A DNA stretch of 12,625 nucleotides, from contig FWWN02000518.1 in assembly GCA_900175165.2 (NCBI GenBank), positions 1 through 12,625 on the forward strand, written 5' to 3'. The notes beneath the pieces are model-generated. The model had not been told where the DNA came from, did no database searches, and saw only the letters and a list, made by a program, of their open reading frames with translations. Position numbers and translations under genes: made by a program. Every line of letters starts with the position of its first letter. Position 1 is the first letter of the stretch. Positions 1 through 9,941 of the stretch are shown here, piece after piece. The DNA comes from Rhizomucor pusillus (taxonomy: Eukaryota; Mucoromycota; Mucoromycetes; Mucorales; Lichtheimiaceae).

Positions 1-60
<60 letters not shown>
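1..60. repeat. 60-nt poly(A) run at window start
   Basis: Sixty consecutive A residues open the window and stop abruptly at the G of 61. Nothing next to it looks like the 3' end of a gene or a LINE-type element on the + strand, so an assembly or contig edge is the simplest reading. A genuine A-tract or retroposon tail is possible but unsupported. Confidence 0.9.
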
Positions 61-65
<5 letters not shown>

Positions 66-1679
66 GATTATGGGCATTATTTCTAATACCGGGTGCCGTC
101 ATCCATAATTCACGACATCAAAACGGCAAGGTCGCAGTTACACCCTAAACTCAACTGGAAAACTTTTGATCTCCATGCAGGAACATGATGAAAATCGGAG
201 CTGCTTGAGTGTCAGATGCATAACGGCTCGGGTAACCGCTGACATTCCCATATGCTACCCTGGAACTATCCGAATGCTCGAATAAAGGCTCGATGTCTTC
301 CGCGAGATTGCTATGTTAATTGAGACTCTAGCTATCGATGTTACAGATATCCATCTCTGGGGGGAAATGAATATACAGAATCGGGTACGGCGACGGTACA
401 GCCTTAGTGTCGCATCATCAATGGATAATTGCGAGGTGTCTCGTAGATCATGCTCACTTTTCCATAGTCTAAAACATTATGGAACCACTTTGGAATGCTT
501 ATATTGAGCAAACGAAAATCCAAGGCCGCCACAAGGAGAACAAAATCCCAAACTCTTATGGATAGGTAATGACCTTCAACTTGACGACGAAGGATGGTAA
601 GTTTCTAAACGGTTTTGAATATGATCTTGCACTCGTTAATTCGCATTGGCTTCTATTCTATTTGCTTAGGAAGATGATACTAATATTCATTATTATCACT
701 AAAGATGATTGATCGGTCTATTAGCGCGCAGGATCGTATCCTTAGAATTTGACTGTTTTTAGAGTCATGTAGATCGCTGGAGCTATGCAATCTAATAATC
801 TGGGATAAACTTGTAGATTATATCTATTTCTCCGCCAAATGGTATGTAAAAGGTATTCGTTGCACAGATTGACATTTCTATCAAGAAAGATTGAATTCTC
901 CCTATAACCGATTCTTGGTATAGTTGTTGATGTGCATGAACGCTGGCCAGCGTATATCTTCAGCAGCGTTCGTAACGATAGTGGAAACTTATAAATATTT
1001 CTTGTTGCGAGCAGGGAATTGTCAATTGGACATTGATCAAGGCATCATACGCTTAGCAATTAGGATCCTTTTTCGATATATGCAAGATCTTTGACCGGAT
1101 TCTAAGAAAGAAGACGTCTGTTACTCGTCATTGCCTTAATCCCTCTTGCAGCAAATGCAAACCTTGACTCTTCCTACAGTCTAAAATATCCCGAAATCTA
1201 TGCACAACGAGACGATTACTCCTTGATACAAGTCTCAAGAAATGCTTATTTTAATTGCTATAAGTCTAACATGGCATTTGTAGGCGCTCTAACTAGTCTG
1301 CGAGAAATCGCCAATGCATGAAGTTCCTGTTTCTAGATTTCCTTTCCAGACAGAGTCTCCATCCGGCATACCATGCAGCTTCTTACCCAGTATTTGCTTT
1401 AATTAGCTATACTCCAAATGCTACATCGGATTATCTTTTGATTTGTCTCTTCTCTAACATATTTGATCGAAAGCCTTGAACTAGATCGTAAGCGACCATG
1501 TCTGTTCAACAATACAATGCCCTGGTGACGGACTTGCATCGAACAGGTGGTCTTGGCTTTCGCGTGTGGAAGCGAGCGTTTCCTTTCTTGGCATCCGACC
1601 CCAGACACTCAGAGACCGAGAATGGATGCAGAGAATGACAGTACTTTAACCTTCTTTCCTCCCCTTTCAGGGCAGCACA
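61..1679. other. 1.6 kb without a recognisable gene
   Basis: Only short open frames (70 codons or fewer) occur on either strand and none resembles a known protein. No tRNA-like or rRNA-like structure was seen. A TATA-like stretch (tataaata) lies near 990. Just before the glycosyltransferase start there is a pyrimidine-rich tract ending ccctttcag (about 1648-1671). It could be a promoter CT-tract or the acceptor of a 5'-UTR intron. Most of the block is probably intergenic or decayed DNA. Confidence 0.5.
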
Positions 1680-3078
1680 ATGGCGGCACGCTTCACGTTA
1701 GCGAGCAGCATCACAGATAGAATAGAAGTCTTCTCGGCATACATCTCGACGTTCTCAAAACGCTCGCTGTCTTTGCTACTACTGTTCACAGTTACTATTT
1801 CTGTGTGCTTCCTCTTCTCATCACATTCGCCCAACTTCTTGTCTACCACGCCTGATGGTTTCCGATTCGCATACAACGAAACGCATTTACTATCACTGGG
1901 AAGATACGATTGCGCCAGCTGTAAGCAGCCGGACATCAAAGGTTTAACTCGCCAGCAGATCTGGGAAGCATGCCTGGATCCCGGAGTGGTCCCGGAATAT
2001 TACCTTACCATAGTACTGGTCGCACGCGCTGGAGACAACGAACAGTACCATCGTGTACAAAATGCTATAGACAGTGCTTACGCTATGGCTGAAAAGACAA
2101 AGACGCTGACTGAACTACTATTTGTTGAGTGGAACCCCAAACCGGGCAGACGCCGCTTGCGTGAAATGTACAGGTAAGGAGTTGGCAGCGTATTGAAGGC
2201 GACAGACTATACTGAAATAGGATATTTAGGTACCGTCGTTCCGAATTTTTGACATATCGCATTATCACGATTCCTCCGCGCCTGCATCAGCTTTTACAAG
2301 GTTCTTCTGACGTGCATGAATACGAGGCCAGAAACATCGGTATCCGCTTTGCACGAGGCGAGTTCGTAGTTACGGCTAATCCTGGTTCGATATGGACTTC
2401 CATTGATGTATCAAACTACGCATATCTGACGTATTGGTTTATATATTAGAAAATATCTGGTCCCAGAATATGCACAATGCCATCGTGTCACGATCGTGGA
2501 GGAAAAAGGTATTCTATACCCAAAACAGGTATGTTAAAAGAGAAAGAACTAGCTTTATATGGATGCTTACCGAACAACTCTTGTCCAGCCGAACTGCGAA
2601 CGGGGTACTCGAAAAGTTTGCTACAGATCAGCAGATTATAGACGCATGCCCTTACAATTCGTTTGAACTGAATTCATTTGCCTTGCCATCCTCAGTCAAA
2701 TTGGAATTGGATAACTATGAGAGCTTGACCAAGGATTCCAGAGACTTTATCCTAGCACACCGTGACACTTGGAGGATGGTTCATGGATTCCGAGAAGCCA
2801 GAGCACAGACATGGATAGATAAGGAATTATTACTCACAGCTGCTTGGACCTTGGATATTCCCATCACACATACTCAGGAGACATTGACATGCCGTCAGCA
2901 AGATTCCCCGGCGAACCCACCTGATCGCGAGGAGGATAGAGAAGGTGTTCATCCTGCAAAGATGCTGGACAAGGAAGAGAAGCACATGAATACGAAAGGT
3001 CAATGGGCATTACAACATTTGGATATATGGAAGCATGGCGTGCAATGCGAAGTTTTCCGAGGAGGACTCGGCGTGTAA
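1680..3078 (+). CDS. putative type II membrane glycosyltransferase (GT2-like), spliced
   Basis: Exons read as 1680-2173, 2230-2384, 2450-2528 and 2589-3078, giving 405 aa. Introns: 2174-2229 (56 nt, GTAAGG), 2385-2449 (65 nt, branch-like ctgac, TTAG) and 2529-2588 (60 nt, GTATGT...CCAG). The first two are required to keep the frame. The third is a multiple of three, and without it the protein is 425 aa. Start: first ATG, giving a short basic cytosolic tail, then one hydrophobic segment at about residues 28-48, typical of a Golgi or ER type II enzyme. The lumenal part has a GT-A-like layout: EYYLTIVLVAR (nucleotide-fold strand, about 106-116), then ARNIGIRFARGEF (about 198-210) and TANPEN (about 213-218) where related enzymes carry an acidic metal-binding motif, and later FILAHRDTWRMVHGF. 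Donor, acceptor and reaction cannot be told. The gene is convergent with phosphoglucomutase. Family assignment is by resemblance; the splice structure is fairly secure. Confidence 0.65.
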
Positions 3079-3123
3079 TATATCTTTATCTTGTGTTTTC
3101 TTGTAACAAACCAAAGAAAAGGC

Positions 3124-3129
3124 TTTATT
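3124..3129 (-). terminator. AATAAA poly(A) signal of the phosphoglucomutase gene
   Basis: Reading the - strand, AATAAA begins 16 nt beyond the phosphoglucomutase TAA (3145-3147). It sits inside the 66-nt gap between the two convergent stop codons, so the two 3' UTRs probably overlap. Confidence 0.6.
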
Positions 3130-3144
3130 GTATTGTATCTGCAT

Positions 3145-5175
<2,031 letters not shown>

Positions 5176-5560
5176 GGTCAATAGAAAAGAGGGAATCCTG
5201 CGAAAGGAAAAGGCTGGCAATATTCCGGGCGCACGCGTCGTTACTTTCGGAGTTAGTCCCGATCGTCGTCGTTGGGACTCGCCAACTTTTGAAAGTTCAT
5301 CGTTCGAGAACATTCATGAAATTTAGAGTATACAGGGCTCTTAAACAATCAAACAATAATAAAAGCACCTATAAACTTTTGACAAGTCATCTTTGTACTG
5401 AGAAATAAGCAAACTGATATCAACTATCTTGCGTTGTTTTGTCCCGTGGAGCATGATCTATTATGTAAGCGACTCGGGTCTTGTACACGGAAACAGCATG
5501 GACCGACGCTGATTATTACAACGGAAATCCTCATTGATTAACATTATTTTCATGTAAGGA
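5176..5560. other. 5' flank of the phosphoglucomutase gene
   Basis: These 385 bp hold the leader and presumably the promoter of phosphoglucomutase (- strand). The open frame runs back to 5313 without a credible conserved N-terminal extension. Farther up, around 5340-5370, the DNA is A/T-rich. No TATA box or operator could be assigned with confidence. Confidence 0.4.
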
Positions 5561-5970
5561 TCAGTTTATTGAAATCTCGTAGAATAAGAATCGAAGAAAG
5601 AAATCCGTTGATCCATGGATGGAGCCAGTAGCATTTGGCAGATCGACAAGCCCTGTTGCCTTCGCGTTCTTACCCCGATATATATCACCGTCATTATTTA
5701 GGCCGATCGAAAGATGCAGTAAACGGGACTGAATCTCAGATTCTGGCAGGCGCTTGACAAACGTCATCTTCTAAGAAAAATGGAAACAATACGTCCGGAG
5801 ATTTTCGTCACAAGGAGATAGTGTAATTACCAAAGAAAACCATCCTGAAATCGAAGTTATTCATCAGCGAACGAATTAGACAGGACTATACGCTTTGCAA
5901 GCTTACAGTAGCCTGTTAAAGCTGGTATTTGCCGCTCATGTTTCCGAGAATTTAGTGCATATTCGACGAT
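5561..5970 (-). CDS. candidate small gene with a spliced leader, 68-aa product
   Basis: The - strand carries an open frame from ATG 5767-5765 to the stop at 5561 (68 aa, starting MTFVKRLPESEIQSRLLHLS). I recognise no family. In its favour, two good introns lie immediately upstream: 5906-5845 (62 nt, GTAAGC, ctgatgaat branch region, TTTCAG) and 5830-5771 (60 nt, GTAATT, TTCTTAG). They leave a 14-nt internal exon at 5844-5831. Joining the exons does not extend the frame, because stops appear in the leader, so the introns would lie in the 5' UTR. An upstream ATG (about 5950) opens a 7-codon uORF. Gene and start are tentative. It could equally be a non-coding transcript or a decayed gene. Confidence 0.25.
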
Positions 5971-6073
5971 GCAAGTCAGTCGCGGTCAAATCTGCAGGAA
6001 CTCGGTGTCCATCTGCTGGGTAGATAGACGTTACAACGTGGAACTTTTATTGGTCTCATTATAGATTGATGAC

Positions 6074-6144
6074 ATCCAATGGATACGTTCACGTTGTTTT
6101 TGAGCTCTATTAAATACTTCATCTAGGGTTTATATCCAATGGAT
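6074..6144. repeat. two copies of the palindrome ATCCAATGGAT, 60 bp apart
   Basis: ATCCAATGGAT occurs at 6074-6084 and again at 6134-6144. Each copy is a perfect odd-centred palindrome (ATCCA/A/TGGAT) containing a CCAAT core, and the spacing is exactly 60 bp. It could be a pair of protein-binding sites. No gene start lies clearly next to it, so the role is unknown. Confidence 0.5.
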
Positions 6145-6852
6145 GCGAGCCTAAGGGAAGCTGGGCAGTGTTTGAATGTTTGCAGAACAAATTTTTAAAT
6201 GACGACATAGGATGTATAACTGTTGTCGATGTTGCCCCAATATCAGTGTATTTATTTGCTCTGAAGTTAGCAAGTCTATTTTATGCGTGCATTATCGCTC
6301 GAAGGATTCATATATTAACATGACATGCATACTGATTGGCAAATGCTTTTTGCAGGATTAGATTTACGCTCTCAATAAAACCTATTCCGTTCATTGGCTT
6401 CTTTATTCATTTTAATATAGATTTCAGAACAAAGTTATATGCCGGGATGCTATTATGGGGAAAAAGCCGAAAGAGAATATGTATTGTTAACTTGGATGAG
6501 TACCATGTACTCTATGTGTTACTATCCCAAATGCTATCGCTGCCAAAAATTTCGAAGCTGCTTAACCCAACATGTTTTAGATCTGCCGAAAATGTTAAGA
6601 CTTAATGGTGCACTGCATGTTGTCCTTGCCCGGTTCTTCCTCGCCATCTCTACTTCTCCAGTTATCCGCTCATCTTCTACGGGGTTTTGGCCATGTGACA
6701 TATTCCTCCTTGCAAGTGCATATCAATCTACTCTAGGAACTCTCTGTATCTAGAAGCATCCTTTCGTTCCGGGCATGACACCAAAATGCCCGCAGTGCCC
6801 CTCCTAAAATGTACTTTGTGTACATTGTCTACCTGTCCGTGTCTGCCCTGCT

Positions 6853-6867
6853 CAGGCACGGTGCCTG
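6853..6867. repeat. 15-bp perfect palindrome CAGGCAC-g-GTGCCTG
   Basis: Arms of 7 bp around a single G form a GC-rich hairpin or dyad in an otherwise A/T-rich interval. It lies inside a weak - strand open frame (6991-6728). No run of T follows on either side that would suggest a terminator, and no function can be assigned. Confidence 0.4.
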
Positions 6868-7353
6868 GCTCCCGCATTGAGCGGAAAAACAATAAACTTG
6901 TTTCAAGACGTCGCTGATATACAATGACTGCAATAGCTTCGTCTCCCTTTCGAGAATAAAACATAATTTCACAAAACTCACATGTTCCCATTCTCCTAAT
7001 TTACTACGTTTTCTTCATAACGGTAGCCTATGTCACAGCTATTACGTAGTAAGAATAATGTAGAGAGCAATATGCTATTTTGACGATGATATGAAATAAA
7101 ATATTACATTTATTTGTATGATGGAAGCAAATATAGCAATTCATAAGTCAATATCTGACTCACCGCTATTGTCACTTAGTGGCACTGAATGTTTTCGGCA
7201 AGGCAAAGATAGAACATTTGGTAATACTATTGTTTATGAGCCGATTCTGCATTCATCGTTTCGTTTCATAATTGCTGCTGGTTAGTATGATATTGCTGTT
7301 TTGTCCGGTATCGGGGAAACTGAAAAATCGCCGAGAGTAATTGATATCTTTAC

Positions 7354-8921
7354 AGTGCTAATGTGCTTGGCTGTGTAGCATCTTGCAAAGCTGCCAACTC
7401 CTTCCGTGGTTGTTACAAGTGCGACCGTCGATAGCCATCCCAGCACAAACACAAGATGCTTCGTGACGATTCTGACTTTTGATTGGAAGAACTGGGCGCA
7501 AAGTACGAAGGAGCAAAATGCCCAGGCTGCGAAGGAATGGACAGAAGCATTGGATAACAAGTCGAGACTTACTATCGAACAAAGTACGGGAACACGATGG
7601 TCGCAAGTTCACCGTTTGTCATATTTCAACCTGTTGTGACCCATTGTTGATCCAATGCACAACTTTTTCACTGGCACTGCCGAGAGAATGGTACGAACCT
7701 GGATGGAAACGGAGGACCCCCCCCCCTGGCTCTGGCCCACTGCTCACCAAGACCCATCTTGATGAAATGGAGCAAGAGCTTGATACCACCATGATATCAC
7801 CTGGATATACCATCTCTCGCCGAAATATTGCCTCCCGTTTCTCTGGGATGTTTTCCGACGAATTGCGCACCTGAACAGTTGCACTCTCGCCGGTTCTATT
7901 GAAGGGCAAGCTGCATAGCAAGCATTTATCCGATTGGATGAATTTCGTGGAAGCTGCAAGGATCCTCTGCAAGCCATGTGTCCACTTGTACGGCAAGAGT
8001 TTGTTACTCCAAACATGCACCTACACGGGCACTTGCAAGATACCGTGCTTGATTTTGGCCCCTGTTATGCATAGTGGCTTTTCAGCTTTGAACGCTACAA
8101 CGGAATAATCAACCACATCGATACCAACCAGAAGGATCGCTTCGAGCTTACCTCTATGAAGCATTTTCTCAAGGATGTCTTTGGAGCGGACCACACGTCA
8201 GATACCCTGTACCAATATACCAAGAGCCCAACGGCTATGAAGATCGCAAGATTGATATACCCGACCATATTCCCACAACATGAATACACCCAAGGCTCGA
8301 CCGGTACAGTATACGATTACGCCTCGTTTTGCGATGTCGCCGATCTTGATACTTTCCTGCAGCAGGCACGCACTTGGCCATCGGCTGGGAGCCTTTGCCT
8401 CCGTGCTCATACTCACTCAAGATGGGCAAGCTCATATACATGGCCAACGAACGTTACCCTTTCCTCGTCGACTACTACAACGAAGTCTACAAAGAGCAGT
8501 TCGTTGCAAGAGAAGTGATACCGCAGGTGCAACGACGGTCACAAATAGAATCCAGAAGATGACAACCATCGAGATCCTCGGGCAGACTTTCATATCCGAT
8601 GCGTCTCGGCATTACCGCGCAAGTCCTTTCGTCTCTGTTGTCTGCTCACATAACCAAGACCGCTTCCTTCGTCCTGCGCACGTCTTATATTATTTCAAGC
8701 ACATCTTCGCTTTCGTACAATACTACCAGCCAAGCCAGCATCATTGGGGCAGATACGAAGCAATCGACGTATCAATATACAATATGCAGCCTGCACCGCT
8801 TTCCAAGGCTTGCATCGTCCCGGTCCACCGTTTATATTCCACAGTGGGTGTATTCCCACTTAAAATCGATAATTGCGCTGCCTTCGTTTTCCTTCCTCGC
8901 AAGGTCCAAGCTGCTTGCTAA
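7354..8921 (+). pseudogene. decayed CACTA/tnp2-like (Plavaka-like) transposase
   Basis: Fragments in successive frames line up in the order expected for fungal tnp2/CACTA-type transposases. (1) 7354-7479: Cys-rich part ending SFRGCYKCDRR, with a TAG at 7432. (2) 7481-about 7726: DWKNWAQ..., then SYFNLL-stop-PIVDPMHNFFTGTAERM, with a TGA at 7637. (3) about 7727-7996: LLTKTHLDEMEQELD, DELRT-stop-TVALSPVLLKGKL (TGA at 7872) and SDWMNFVEAARILCKPC, then an apparent in-frame deletion before VHLYGK. (4) 7997-about 8370: TPNMHLHGHLQDTVLDFGP and, after a TAG at 8072, WLFSFERYNGIINHIDTN. (5) about 8372-8540: GWEPLPP. (6) about 8527-8921: RPAHVLYYFKH and CIVPVHRLYSTVG, ending at the TAA. Frame changes fall at T4 (7477-7480), C10 (7717-7726), about 7996, about 8370 and about 8530. 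The N-terminal part is missing and no product is expected. Family assignment comes from the HLHGHL, FSFERYNG and VDPMHN signatures. Confidence 0.85.
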
Positions 8922-9191
8922 AATAAAAACTTTAATAATAATAAAAAACAACAAACCAAAGAAGGTTCATATACAAGCAATATCAAGTAAAATGTATACG
9001 CGTTGAAAATGGAATAAACTGTGTGCAATGGCGACGATAGTAAAATTGTCGAAGTTGGAGAATGAGAAGAGAAACTTTCAAAGAGCGGAGGTGGACTTTG
9101 AATTGCATGATTGGTCAGTGCATGGTAGGTCTCTTGAGGGTGGAATACCTGAAAAGTGGTGAGGAGTTTGGAAGTTGTTAAAAAAAGAAGC
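8922..9191. other. A/T-rich interval between the two transposon regions
   Basis: Directly after the relic's stop codon the + strand has AATAAA-like and (TAA)n-like A/T-rich DNA (8920-8950), plausibly the old 3' end of the transposase transcript. The rest holds a - strand open frame of about 110 codons (9256-8918) that is rich in Ser, Thr and Leu and resembles no family I know. I see no terminal inverted repeat belonging to the relic. Confidence 0.4.
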
Positions 9192-9266
9192 AAGGTAAAA
9201 TTATTGGAACCTGGTAAAATCTTGGTAGTGCTTGGTAAACTCCGAAATTTTACCAAGGTAAAATCC
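9192..9266. repeat. cluster of GGTAAA/CTTGGT motifs with an inverted copy
   Basis: Five direct GGTA-containing units occur in 75 bp: aaggtaaaat, ctggtaaaat, cttggtagtg, cttggtaaac and aaggtaaaat. One inverted unit (ttttaccaa) forms the near-palindrome ATTTTACCAAGGTAAAAT at 9247-9264. The two CTTGGT units are exactly 10 bp apart (9221 and 9231). The same 10-bp CTTGGT periodicity occurs inverted on the far side of the Tc1-like transposase. Confidence 0.6.
9212..9244 (+). repeat. proposed left terminal inverted repeat
   Basis: Contains TGGT followed by two CTTGGT hexamers at 10-bp period. It pairs, in inverted orientation, with 11226-11257 across the DDE transposase gene. The match is imperfect, so this may be a subterminal transposase-binding array rather than the true end. 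Confidence 0.4.
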
Positions 9267-9423
9267 TAACCCGCAGAGCAATAATTTAGTCACGTGATTT
9301 TTACATGCTATGTTAAAAGTCAGAAGTTTTATTTTCATGTCGCGTGTAAGGTTCAATGCGTTTACAAAGTTTCCGTCTTCGCAAAGACTTCTCAAACAAC
9401 GCAAACTGCCCGCAGGCTAAAGG

Positions 9424-9628
9424 ATGTACGTAAGAAAGCGTGTGCTTATACTTCTTTTCTGGCCTAATGTTTATATATCTAGACTAAAAGATGGGCTAAG
9501 TGGAAAGACAGCACGCTAAACGATCGAAAGGGTATGTTAGTCTAATAACTTGCATAGTGACACGACACTAAAGATTGATAATAGGTTACACGATCGGAAT
9601 TCAACATAAAAGGAAAAGATCAAAATGA
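9424..9628 (+). other. possible spliced 5' exons upstream of the DDE transposase
   Basis: Exons 9424-9429, 9483-9531 and 9585 onward are separated by two 53-nt GT-AG introns: 9430-9482 (GTAAGA...cctaat...CTAG) and 9532-9584 (GTATGT...cactaa...ATAG). Joined, they read from ATG 9424 through a basic, Trp-containing peptide (starting MYTKRWAKWKDSTLNDRKGY) to a TGA at 9626-9628, 32 codons in all. A third donor (GTAAGT, 9637) could pair with an acceptor ending at 9689, again 53 nt. That join would put the same frame into the open stretch 9691-9890. It could be a small gene, or an N-terminal part of the transposase interrupted by a nonsense codon. Splice signals look good; the function is unknown. 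Confidence 0.3.
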
Positions 9629-9941
9629 AAGGCGGGGTAAGTTATACACTCTTTCTCAAAATCAATGTCGCTCTGAGCCAATTCCGAAGTCGCAAGTTGA
9701 CAAAAACAAAAGTCGTATGTACCCAGAATATCTTTGCGCTCGATGACAAATCAAATATCGTATCCACAGAAAAGGATGTCGCACAAGGCTTGGCAGACCC
9801 ATCCTTATATAAAGACGTCAGCTTTGTGAATCCTGAGATCTACTTTCATCTCTATATCATTACATTTCAAAATGAGCAATCAATTTTTTTTACGAAGATG
9901 GACAGGGTCATGTTGTTGATGAGTGTGGCTGTCCTGAACCT

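Larger units (their letters stand above)
5971..7339. other. gene-poor interval of about 1.4 kb
   Basis: Short frames occur on both strands (for example 6336-6605 +, 6439-6753 +, 6728-6991 -) but they overlap each other and none shows a domain I can defend. The interval contains a pair of ATCCAATGGAT palindromes and a 15-bp GC-rich palindrome, listed separately. From about 7200 it leads into the transposase relic without a clear boundary. No RNA gene was seen. Confidence 0.45.

Noticed and set aside
1399..1939. Minus-strand frames 1399-1608 and 1667-1939
   Set aside because: The second is a shadow of the glycosyltransferase first exon. The first shows no domain and no splice context.
5561..5767. 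C-terminal fragment of a Cys/Met-metabolism PLP enzyme, suggested by LLHLSIGL
   Set aside because: The resemblance is limited to a few residues, and neither the upstream lysine region nor the usual end of the family is present.
6336..6753. Two overlapping + strand frames of 89 and 104 codons
   Set aside because: They overlap in different frames, have no recognisable motif, and their composition fits chance open frames.
7160..7200. CACTTAGTGGCACTG as a CACTA-type terminal repeat of the relic
   Set aside because: It is CACTA-like only in part, and I found no inverted partner past 8921 and no target-site duplication.
8918..9256. 112-codon minus-strand frame as a gene
   Set aside because: Low-complexity Ser/Thr/Leu composition, overlaps the repeat cluster and the relic's 3' flank, and shows no conserved motif.
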